A DNA stretch of 64,000 nucleotides, taken from contig NZ_JAUNUG010000004.1 of NCBI RefSeq assembly GCF_030538285.1, positions 1 through 64,000 of the forward strand. Direction: 5' to 3'. This document shows, piece by piece, positions 1 through 8,469 of the stretch. The stretch comes from Corynebacterium sp. Lineage in GTDB: Bacteria; Actinomycetota; Actinomycetes; Mycobacteriales; Mycobacteriaceae. Below the pieces are notes generated by a model. That model made no database searches. It saw only the letters and a program-made list of their open reading frames with translations, and was not told the origin of the DNA. The stretch's first letter is position 1, and every line of letters begins with the position of its first letter. The position numbers and the translations under genes were made by a program.

Positions 1-125
1 GTGGCGCCTCCCACGTCGGCATCTACGTCGGCAACGGCATGATCATCGACGCCCTGAACTCCGGCACCCCGGTCGGCGAGCGTCCGCTGCACTTCCAGCC
101 GATCCACTCTGCAGTCCGCTTCTAA
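1..125 (+). CDS. NlpC/P60 family endopeptidase, 3' end only
   Basis: Only the last 40 codons are present; the gene begins before the window. The readable tail contains S-H-V-G-I-Y-V-G-N-G, the His-containing strand of the NlpC/P60 papain-like fold, and ends at TAA 123-125. Proteins of this family cut the D-Glu/mDAP bond of peptidoglycan stem peptides outside the cell. The next gene encodes a second, longer NlpC/P60 protein with the same tail layout, so the two are a tandem pair of wall hydrolases. Which Rip paralogue this is cannot be told from the fragment. Confidence 0.85.
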   Translation, partial: GASHVGIYVGNGMIIDALNSGTPVGERPLHFQPIHSAVRF

Positions 126-137
126 GCAACTGCCGCC

Positions 138-176
138 GAAAGCCCATCCCATACTGGGTGGGCTTTTGCAGTTTTT
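138..176 (+). terminator. Intrinsic terminator after the first NlpC/P60 gene
   Basis: A hairpin with arms GAAAGCCCATCCC and GGGTGGGCTTTT (one bulged base, loop ATACT) starts 12 bases after the stop codon, and a second T-run follows at 172-176. It separates the two NlpC/P60 genes into different transcripts. Confidence 0.8.
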
Positions 177-261
177 CCGCCTGCTCAAACCACAGTAGTC
201 ACAATGGTCACTAATGGTGTCCAGGATGTTTACTCAGTTGTTGTTAAGGGTCTATAGTTGT

Positions 262-291
262 CGGTGGCTATACTCCGGCCACCGTTTTTTT
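262..291 (+). promoter_or_regulatory. Hairpin plus T-tract just upstream of the ripC-like start
   Basis: CGGTGGC (262-268) and GCCACCG (278-284) form a perfect 7-bp stem with a 9-base loop, followed by seven T (285-291). The predicted GTG start is at 301, only 9 bases further. With a promoter such as TTTACT (229-234)/TATAGT (253-258, spacer 18), the element would sit at the very start of the transcript and could act as an attenuator. If TATACT (269-274) is the -10 instead, it is an operator-like repeat around the promoter. The sequence alone does not decide. Confidence 0.45.
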
Positions 292-300
292 CGCGAAAGA

Positions 301-1326
301 GTGACCTTGCGTTTTCTTCCTGGTGTGACCCGCTCCCTCCGTATCACCGCCGCCAGCGTGCTCGGCGCGGCCTTTGTCGGTTCCACAATCCTCGCGCCGC
401 AGGCCGTGGCCGTTGATGTGGAAGAGCTCATCGCCTCCATGGAGGAGGTCTCCCACGAGGCCACCGCCAAGAGCGAGGAAGTTAAACAGCTGGAACTGGA
501 CATCGAGGTTGGCCAGGGCCGCATTGATGAGCTGAAGTCTGAGGCCGATCAGGCACGAGACAGGGCCGAGCGGGCCCGCGCAGACCAGCGCGCCTTCCAG
601 CTGGAGGTCAACGATCTCGCTGGCGCGAAGTACCGTGCCCTCATGGTCGACCCCGTCACCAACGCGATCGCCGCTGCCAACCCGCAGAATGCCATCGACC
701 GCACCGCCTACCTGGCGACGCTGACGCGGAACACTGAACGGGCCGTCGATAAGCTCGCGGAAGCGACCGCCGACGCTGGACGTGCCCACAACGATGCCTC
801 CCGCAAGGTGGCCGAGGCCAACTTCAAGCAGTCCCAACTGGAGAAGCAGCACCAGCTGCTCGCCCTGGAGCAGGAGGAACTGCAGTCGCAGATCCGGGCG
901 ATTGAGGAGCAGGTCGCCACCCTCGATCCCGCGGCGCGTGCCCTGTGGGAGAACAAGAACAATCCGCTGGCGCCGATCTCGTTGACCGGTGACGGGGCTG
1001 TGGGGGCCGCGCTGAGCAAGCTCGGCTCCCCGTATGGCTGGGGCGCCACCGGCCCGAACCAGTTCGACTGCTCGGGCCTGATGGTGTGGGCCTACCAGCA
1101 GCAGGGCAAGAGCATTCCGCGCACCTCGCAGGCGCAGCTGGCGGGTGGCACCCCGGTGTCGCGCGCTGAGCTGCAGCCGGGTGACATCGTCGGCTACTAC
1201 CCGGGCGTGACGCACGTAGGAATGTACATCGGTAACGGCCAGCTGGTGCACGCCTCTGATTACGGCATTCCGGTGCAGGTGGTCTCCGTGGACTCCATGC
1301 CGTGGGCGGGCGCGGTCCGCTACTAG
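301..1326 (+). CDS. ripC: Secreted NlpC/P60 peptidoglycan endopeptidase with coiled coil (RipC-like)
   Basis: A predicted D,L-endopeptidase of 341 residues acting on peptidoglycan outside the membrane during cell separation. After a basic start there is a signal peptide (hydrophobic core TAASVLGAAFVGSTIL, cleavage near APQAVA-VDV), then a long Glu/Arg/Ala-rich coiled coil (about residues 35-215), then NlpC/P60. The catalytic triad is readable: Cys257 in FDCSG, His305 in THVGMYIGNG and His317 in VHASDYG. An in-frame ATG at 214 exists, but the region before 301 contains promoter-like and hairpin elements, so GTG 301 is preferred. Coiled coil plus NlpC/P60 next to pimB' matches mycobacterial RipC (Rv2190c), whose coiled coil is controlled by FtsEX; that control is inferred from the family. 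Confidence 0.85.
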   Translation: MTLRFLPGVTRSLRITAASVLGAAFVGSTILAPQAVAVDVEELIASMEEVSHEATAKSEEVKQLELDIEVGQGRIDELKSEADQARDRAERARADQRAFQLEVNDLAGAKYRALMVDPVTNAIAAANPQNAIDRTAYLATLTRNTERAVDKLAEATADAGRAHNDASRKVAEANFKQSQLEKQHQLLALEQEELQSQIRAIEEQVATLDPAARALWENKNNPLAPISLTGDGAVGAALSKLGSPYGWGATGPNQFDCSGLMVWAYQQQGKSIPRTSQAQLAGGTPVSRAELQPGDIVGYYPGVTHVGMYIGNGQLVHASDYGIPVQVVSVDSMPWAGAVRY

Positions 1327-1340
1327 TACGATTCGGACTC

Positions 1341-2429
1341 ATGTCCCGGACCCTGCTGGTCACCAATGACTTCCCTCCGACGGTCGGGGGGATTCAGTCG
1401 TATCTGCGCGATTTCCTGGCGGTGCTCGACCCGGAGGAGGTCGTGGTGTTCGCCTCCACCCAGGACGCTGTGGCTGCCGCCGAGTTCGATGCTCAGGCCC
1501 CCTACCGTGTCATCCGTTGGCCGCGCCACGTCATGCTGCCCACGCCGACGACCGCGGCGGCGATGGGGCAGATCATCCGGGAGCTGGATGTCAACACCGT
1601 GTGGTTCGGGGCAGCCGCCCCCCTGGCGCTGATGGCCCGGGTGGCGCGGGAGGCGGGTGCCACCCGCATCATCGCCAGCACCCATGGCCATGAAGTGGGC
1701 TGGTCCATGCTGCCGGGCGCGCGGCAGGCACTGCGGCGTATCGGGGATCACGCCGACATCATCACCTATATCTCGGATTACACGCTCCGGCGGATCCGTC
1801 GCGCTTTCGGCCCCGGGCCTGAGTTTTGCCATCTGCCCTCCGGCGTTGATGTCGAGTGGTTCCGTCCCGTCCCGCGCCCCGCCGGCCCGCCCACCGTCAT
1901 CTGCATTTCGCGGTTGGTGCCACGCAAAGGCCAGGACATGCTCATCCAGGCCTGGCCGCGCGTTCTGCAACATCACCCGGAGGCCCGCCTGATCATCGTC
2001 GGTTCAGGTTCCTATGAGCGGCGTTTGCGTAAGTTGGCGGCCCCGCTTGCCGACGCCGTCGTCTTCACCGGCCCGCTACCCACCACCGAACTGCGGGACC
2101 GTCTCGCCTCGGCCGATGTCTTCGCCATGCCCGCCCGCACTCGCGGCGGTGGGCTTGACGTGGAGGGCCTTGGCATCGTCTACCTGGAGGCGCAGGCATG
2201 TGGGGTGCCCGTTATCGCCGGCGATTCGGGTGGCGCACCGGAGACCGTCACCGCGGAGACGGGCATCGTCGTCGACGGCCGGGACCTCGACGATCTCACC
2301 GCCGCGTTGCTCACGCTTCTCGACGACCCGCAGCAAGCCGCCGACATGGGGGAGGCGGGGCGTCGATACGCGGTCGGCGAGTGGTCCTGGGACCTCATGG
2401 GCCAACGGCTAAGGGATATACTTCTTTAA
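1341..2429 (+). CDS. pimB': GDP-mannose-dependent PIM mannosyltransferase PimB'
   Basis: GT4 glycosyltransferase of 362 residues. It is predicted to add the second mannose to Ac-PIM1 from GDP-mannose at the cytoplasmic face, an early step towards PIM, lipomannan and lipoarabinomannan. The N-terminal FPPTVGGIQSY is the acceptor-side glycine motif; CISRLVPRKGQDMLI opens the nucleotide-sugar domain; EGLGIVYLEAQACG carries the E-x7-E donor-binding motif. ATG 1341 is chosen because TACGAT (1327-1332) lies 8 bases before it, fitting leaderless transcription, and there is no Shine-Dalgarno sequence. Synteny with Rv2188c (near ripC and the plsC-like gene) supports the name. glk follows with no gap. 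Confidence 0.88.
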   Translation: MSRTLLVTNDFPPTVGGIQSYLRDFLAVLDPEEVVVFASTQDAVAAAEFDAQAPYRVIRWPRHVMLPTPTTAAAMGQIIRELDVNTVWFGAAAPLALMARVAREAGATRIIASTHGHEVGWSMLPGARQALRRIGDHADIITYISDYTLRRIRRAFGPGPEFCHLPSGVDVEWFRPVPRPAGPPTVICISRLVPRKGQDMLIQAWPRVLQHHPEARLIIVGSGSYERRLRKLAAPLADAVVFTGPLPTTELRDRLASADVFAMPARTRGGGLDVEGLGIVYLEAQACGVPVIAGDSGGAPETVTAETGIVVDGRDLDDLTAALLTLLDDPQQAADMGEAGRRYAVGEWSWDLMGQRLRDILL

Positions 2430-3332
2430 ATGAATACGGTGGGTTTCGATATCGGCGGTACACAATGCCGCGCGGCCGTGGTCGACGCGGCGGGTCACGT
2501 CCTGGATCGCCGGGCGGTGCCCACCCCAGGAACCGTCCACGAGTTGGACGACACCATCGCCGGGATGCTCGCTGACCTGTGCACCACCCATGACATCGAC
2601 GCGGTTGGCCTGGCGGTCGCCGGATTTCTTGACTCCGAGCGTGAGATCGTCCGCTTCGCCCCGCACCTGCCGTGGCGCGACGCCCCGGTCCGTCGGGATC
2701 TCTCGCAGCGACTGGGACTGCCGGTGGTCCTGGAACATGACGCCAACTCCGCCGCCTGGGGTGAATACCGTTTCGGCTCCGCCCGCGATGCCGATACGTG
2801 GGTGTTTTTCGCGGTCGGCACCGGCATCGGCGCGGCGCTCATGATCAACGGACAGCTTTTCCGTGGGGCGCACGGCACCGCCCCGGAATTCGGGCATCTC
2901 ACCGTCGTCCCCGGGGGGCGCGTGTGCTCGTGCGGGAAAGCCGGTTGCCTCGAGCGCTACGCCTCCGGCACCGCCCTGGCAGACACGGCCTTCGAAAATG
3001 GTTTGCCCGCGGGGCTCAGCGGCCAGGCGATCATGTCCCTGGCCCGCTCCGGCGATGAGCGGGCGCGAGCGGTACTTGATGATTTTGCCCGCTGGCTGGG
3101 CCAGGGCCTGGCGATGGTCACGGACGTGCTTGACCCGGAGCTCATCGTCCTCGGTGGGGGAGTGGTCGCCGACGCTGATCTCTTCCTGCCCGCCGCCTGC
3201 GCCACGCTGGGGCAGCGTGTGGTGGGTGCCGGGCATCGCCCGTTGCCGGTCGTGGGAACCGCAAAGCTGGGGGCCGACGCGGGTATGATCGGCGTGGCAG
3301 ATTTAGCCCGCACCGAGACGCAAGGGGAATGA
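2430..3332 (+). CDS. glk: ROK-family glucokinase
   Basis: Phosphorylates glucose to glucose-6-phosphate; 300 residues. The N-terminal DIGGTQCRAAVVD is the phosphate-binding loop; EHDANSAAWGE supplies the catalytic Asp; GTGIGAALMINGQLFRGAHG and PEFGH are the sugar-binding ROK signatures; CSCGKAGCLE is the zinc-binding C-x-C-G-x2-G-C-x-E motif. The ATG directly follows the pimB' stop (TAA 2427-2429), and a perfect TATACT (2417-2422) lies 7 bases upstream, suggesting a second, leaderless transcript. Polyphosphate glucokinases are also ROK proteins, but placement beside pimB' and plsC matches the ATP-dependent corynebacterial Glk. Confidence 0.88.
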   Translation: MNTVGFDIGGTQCRAAVVDAAGHVLDRRAVPTPGTVHELDDTIAGMLADLCTTHDIDAVGLAVAGFLDSEREIVRFAPHLPWRDAPVRRDLSQRLGLPVVLEHDANSAAWGEYRFGSARDADTWVFFAVGTGIGAALMINGQLFRGAHGTAPEFGHLTVVPGGRVCSCGKAGCLERYASGTALADTAFENGLPAGLSGQAIMSLARSGDERARAVLDDFARWLGQGLAMVTDVLDPELIVLGGGVVADADLFLPAACATLGQRVVGAGHRPLPVVGTAKLGADAGMIGVADLARTETQGE

Positions 3333-3335
3333 GCG

Positions 3336-4076
3336 ATGGAAAAAAAGTGGTACTGGCTGTACAAGAACGTCCTCATCGGTCCCTTCCTCCGCGTGTGGAA
3401 CCGGCCGGTCATTGAGGGTGTGGAGCACATTCCGGCGGAGGGCGCGGCCATCGTCGCCTCCACCCACCAGGCCGTCATGGACTCATTCTTCTTCCCGCTC
3501 ATGAGCCCGCGTCGGATCACCTTCCCGGCGAAATCCGAGTACTTCACCGCCCCCGGCCTGAAGGGGCGCCTGCAGAAGTGGTTCTTCACCTCCATCGGTC
3601 AGATCCCGGTGGACCGTGGTTCCGCGAACGCCGGTGACGCTACCCTCAACGCCGCCCGCACCGTGCTCGGCCGCGGCGATGTGCTGGGCATCTACCCGGA
3701 AGGCACCCGCTCCCCGGATGGGCGGATCTATAAGGGGCGCACCGGCATGGCGCGCATCGCCCTGGCCACTGATGCCCCGATCGTGCCTGTCGCCATGATC
3801 GGTTCGCGTGACGCCAACCCGATCGGCACGTGGATCCCGCGGCCGGCGAAGGTGCGTATGAACGTCGGCGAGGCCATCGACGGCCGCGCCTATGTCGAGT
3901 CCCTGGGCATCGACCCGGATTCCCGCGATGCCGCGCGCCCGCTCACCGACCACGTCATGGCGGTGCTCACTGAGCTGTCGGGTGAGCCCTACGTGGATAT
4001 GTATGCCTCCGAGGTGAAGGATTCCCTGACTGCAGGCCGCGGTTGGCCTGCCGGCGCAGAGCCAACCCTTGGTTAA
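3336..4076 (+). CDS. 1-acyl-sn-glycerol-3-phosphate acyltransferase family protein (PlsC-like)
   Basis: A 246-residue membrane-associated acyltransferase. Block I is HQAVMD (H-x4-D, the catalytic pair) near residue 48, and block III is YPEGTRSPDGR. It probably transfers an acyl chain to a lysophospholipid or glycerophosphate. AAGGGGAA precedes the ATG, and the gene starts 3 bases after glk. The mycobacterial counterpart in this neighbourhood is Rv2182c. Whether the substrate is lysophosphatidic acid or a PIM intermediate cannot be read from the sequence. Confidence 0.85.
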   Translation: MEKKWYWLYKNVLIGPFLRVWNRPVIEGVEHIPAEGAAIVASTHQAVMDSFFFPLMSPRRITFPAKSEYFTAPGLKGRLQKWFFTSIGQIPVDRGSANAGDATLNAARTVLGRGDVLGIYPEGTRSPDGRIYKGRTGMARIALATDAPIVPVAMIGSRDANPIGTWIPRPAKVRMNVGEAIDGRAYVESLGIDPDSRDAARPLTDHVMAVLTELSGEPYVDMYASEVKDSLTAGRGWPAGAEPTLG

Positions 4077-4097
4077 TTGCCAGGTCACCTATATAAT
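4069..4097 (+). promoter_or_regulatory. Promoter of the acyltransferase-3 gene
   Basis: TTGGTT (4069-4074), a 17-base spacer and a perfect TATAAT (4092-4097). The -35 box overlaps the stop codon of the PlsC-like gene. Transcription would start near 4104, about 40 bases before the GTG. Confidence 0.7.
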
Positions 4098-4145
4098 CGA
4101 GCGCTGGGTTAAAAACCGCTGCGCGAACGGGATGAGGTGAGGCAC

Positions 4146-5315
4146 GTGTCAGCACCTGTCATCTCTGCGCCGAAAGCCCGCATGCGCTGGCCAGATGTGG
4201 CCAAGGGCCTGTCGATTATCGGAGTTGTTCTGCTGCATGTCAGTCTCGCCGTACCCGAGGGTATGGAGACGGTGGCGGCGAACATCAACCGCATCCTCGA
4301 CCCCCTGCGCATGCCCCTGTTCTTCATGGTGAGCGGGTTCTTCTCCGCGAAGGTGTTCGGTTTCACATTCCGGCAGCTGTTCCTGCGTCGCCTGTGGTTT
4401 TTCCTGGTGCCATATCTGCTGTGGGTGCCCATCGAACTGTGGTTCAAATTCCGCGAGTGGCAGATTTTTGACGGCAAAGAGATGCCGGGGCTGGGTACCT
4501 ATCTCGCGCACATTATTGAGGGCCGGAACATGTACTGGTTCCTCTATGCCCTCGTACTGTTCAACATCGTGCTGTGGGCCACCCGGAAACTGCCCTGGTG
4601 GGCGGGGATTCTCGTGGGTTTCGCACCGTTGCTCATCCTGCCTTTGCACACTGATCAGCACATGATCGGCAAGGCGGTGTTGTACCTGCCGGCTTTCCTG
4701 CTGGGTGCGCATTTCCGCCGGCACATCCGGCATTTCGCGGAGACGGCGACCAGCCTGCGTCACCTCACCCGCGCGACGATCCTGTATGCCGCCGGTTTCA
4801 CCGTGGCGGCCGTGTGGGCGTGGTGGAACACCGTGAATGATGTGTTATTGCCCTGGCCCCTGCCTTTCGCCGAGACCGTCGGCTACATCGATCTGCGTCT
4901 GCTGGTCAACTCCGTGGTGCAGTTGCTCATGCTGCCGATGGCGGTGTTGGTGGCGGTGCTGCTGGGCCGGACCCCAATCGTGGCCGATGTGCTGGCCTTC
5001 CTCGGCCGCCACACCCTGGTCATTTACCTGGGCCATCCCATCGCCCTGACGGTGCTGTACCACTACAACATGCGCGAGTGGCAGCTGCCGATTGCCCGCG
5101 GTGCGGAGAACATGCTCCATGACACCGCGCTGTGGATGGTCGCCGGTCTGCTCATTTCCGCGATCGGCTCCTATGGTCTGTGGTTGATCACCCGCGTCCC
5201 GTACTTGCGGTGGTCGATCATGCCCCCGCTGGTGGAGGGTGCTTATCGACGTCCCGCCAGCACCCGCGGCGAGATCGTCGCCGCGACGACCACCACGAGT
5301 GTCACCACGAGATAG
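4146..5315 (+). CDS. Acyltransferase-3 family multi-spanning membrane protein
   Basis: An integral membrane protein of about 389 residues with roughly ten hydrophobic segments. RWPDVAKGLSIIGVVLLHVSL at the N-terminus carries the family's R...H pattern, and a charged R-x10-R loop (FRQLFLRRLWF) follows the second segment. The family O-acylates sugars or other envelope molecules. GTG 4146 is chosen because GAGG (4134-4137) lies 8 bases upstream; GTG 4137 is an alternative. The last 73 bases overlap the convergent mptC gene. The substrate is unknown; the lipoglycan gene neighbourhood suggests an envelope glycan. Confidence 0.75.
   Translation: MSAPVISAPKARMRWPDVAKGLSIIGVVLLHVSLAVPEGMETVAANINRILDPLRMPLFFMVSGFFSAKVFGFTFRQLFLRRLWFFLVPYLLWVPIELWFKFREWQIFDGKEMPGLGTYLAHIIEGRNMYWFLYALVLFNIVLWATRKLPWWAGILVGFAPLLILPLHTDQHMIGKAVLYLPAFLLGAHFRRHIRHFAETATSLRHLTRATILYAAGFTVAAVWAWWNTVNDVLLPWPLPFAETVGYIDLRLLVNSVVQLLMLPMAVLVAVLLGRTPIVADVLAFLGRHTLVIYLGHPIALTVLYHYNMREWQLPIARGAENMLHDTALWMVAGLLISAIGSYGLWLITRVPYLRWSIMPPLVEGAYRRPASTRGEIVAATTTTSVTTR
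5241..5253. repeat. Dispersed 13-mer copy that provides the mptC stop codon
   Basis: GCTTATCGACGTC, one mismatch to the consensus GCTTATCGACGCC. On the plus strand it is read A-Y-R-R in the acyltransferase-3 gene; on the minus strand it contributes the mptC stop. It is one of 19 copies noted in this window. Confidence 0.75.
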
Positions 5316-6415
5316 CTCGTGCCGATGATCTGGGCCCACCAGGCCCAGTCGTGTTCGGCGCCGTGCGAATGCGGGAGGGTCCAGTGCGGGGCGATAAACG
5401 CTGCCGCTGCGACCACAGCCCCGAGGACGCGGTAGCCGCCGGCCAGCAGCGTGATCGCGATGGGAACCAACCACACCCAGTGGTGGGACCAGGAGATGGG
5501 GGAGCACACCAGCGCCACGGTCGACGCCAGCAGCACGGTGGCCAGCATCGTCTCAGCCCGCCACATGGCCCACACGATCAGGCCCAGCGCCACGAGAATC
5601 AGGCCCAGCCACAGCAGGGAATCGGCCCGCTCTCCGGGTTCGGCCAGGCGGGTGAGCACACCGCGGATCGACTGGTTGGAGGCATAAGCCTCCCCGCCGA
5701 TGCGCCCGGTGTCCGCCAGGGTGCCAAACCAGTATGTCCACGAGTTCCCCCAGCTGAGCAGGGCGGCCAGCAGTGTGAAACCTACCCCGGAGACAAACGT
5801 CACGGCCGCGTCGCGCCAGCGGCGCCGGACCAGGAAGACGAGGATGAACACCGCCGGGGTGAGTTTGATGGCGGCGGCGAAACCGATGAGCACACCACGG
5901 GGCAGCCTCGTGCGGCGGGTCAGGGTGTCTGCCAGCACCAAGGCCATGAGGACGATGTTGATCTGCCCGAATGCGAGGGTCTCCCGTACCGACTCAGTCA
6001 GCAGCGCTAGAGGAAGAAGCCAGGTGGCGAGGGTGCGGCGGTCGGCGTCGATAAGCAGCGGCGCCGCATGGCGCAGGACGATGCCGATGCACCACCACAG
6101 CAATACCACGGAACCCAGCGTCCATAACACCAGACCAACCGTGTACGGCAGGACCGCCAGGGGAATAGACAACATCGCCGCCAGCGGGGGATAGGTGAAC
6201 GGCAGGACGATGTCATCGGCCTTACCCACCACATAATCCTGTGTGTACAGGTTCTCCCCGGCCAGGAAAGCCTGTGCCCCCTTGCGGTAGACATCGAGGT
6301 CAGTGGCGTAGCGGAAGCCAGTCTCCAGATCAATGAGCCACGGCAGGGTAGCACCGACCGCAGCGAGCAGAGACAGGACCGTCAACACACGGCGGGTAGC
6401 AGGAGGGATGTTCAC
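5243..6415 (-). CDS. mptC: Polyprenyl-phosphomannose-dependent alpha-(1->2)-mannosyltransferase (MptC-like, GT87)
   Basis: A GT-C membrane glycosyltransferase of 390 residues with about ten hydrophobic segments. An Asp-rich first extracytoplasmic loop, YATDLDVYRKGAQAFLAGENLY, is typical of DUF2029/GT87. It would add alpha-1,2 mannose branches to lipomannan using decaprenyl-phosphomannose. GTG 6415 starts VNIPPATRRVL; longer in-frame starts run into the divergent exonuclease gene at 6479. Synteny with Rv2181 (near Rv2179c and aroG) supports MptC. The stop codon TAA (TTA at 5243-5245) is formed by a copy of the dispersed 13-mer. Confidence 0.72.
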   Translation of the reverse strand: MNIPPATRRVLTVLSLLAAVGATLPWLIDLETGFRYATDLDVYRKGAQAFLAGENLYTQDYVVGKADDIVLPFTYPPLAAMLSIPLAVLPYTVGLVLWTLGSVVLLWWCIGIVLRHAAPLLIDADRRTLATWLLPLALLTESVRETLAFGQINIVLMALVLADTLTRRTRLPRGVLIGFAAAIKLTPAVFILVFLVRRRWRDAAVTFVSGVGFTLLAALLSWGNSWTYWFGTLADTGRIGGEAYASNQSIRGVLTRLAEPGERADSLLWLGLILVALGLIVWAMWRAETMLATVLLASTVALVCSPISWSHHWVWLVPIAITLLAGGYRVLGAVVAAAAFIAPHWTLPHSHGAEHDWAWWAQIIGTSYLVVTLVVVVAATISPRVLAGRR

Positions 6416-6478
6416 CGCAGAGAGTCTAATGAGCACCTGGTCACAGGTATCGTCAGGGGGGCGGGTTAGTCTGGTCAC

Positions 6479-8400
<1,922 letters not shown>

Positions 8401-8406
8401 TTCCCC

Positions 8407-8419
8407 GCTTATCGACGCC
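8407..8419. repeat. Intergenic copy of the dispersed 13-mer GCTTATCGACGCC
   Basis: An exact copy 6 bases after the aroG stop. Its last 6 bases form part of the left arm of the downstream hairpin. It lies outside coding sequence, so the repeat cannot be explained by codon choice alone. Confidence 0.8.
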
Positions 8420-8447
8420 GCCTTCCCCTCCACGGGGAGGCGGCGTC
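8414..8447. terminator. Hairpin between convergent aroG and pknL
   Basis: GACGCCGCCTTCCCC pairs with GGGGAGGCGGCGTC with one bulged T, leaving a short loop. There is no T-run, but the stem is very strong and it sits between two converging stop codons (8400 and 8470). It probably acts as a bidirectional transcription block. Confidence 0.65.
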
Positions 8448-8469
8448 TGGCGTTGCGCTGAAGGGGTGC

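Noticed and set aside
176-300. ydaO-type c-di-AMP riboswitch upstream of the ripC-like gene
   Set aside because: The stretch is short and the conserved ydaO core segments are not visible.
4041-4067. GGTTGGC...GCCAACC repeat near the end of the PlsC-like gene as a terminator
   Set aside because: It lies inside coding sequence, has a long loop and no T-run, and overlaps the start of the next promoter.
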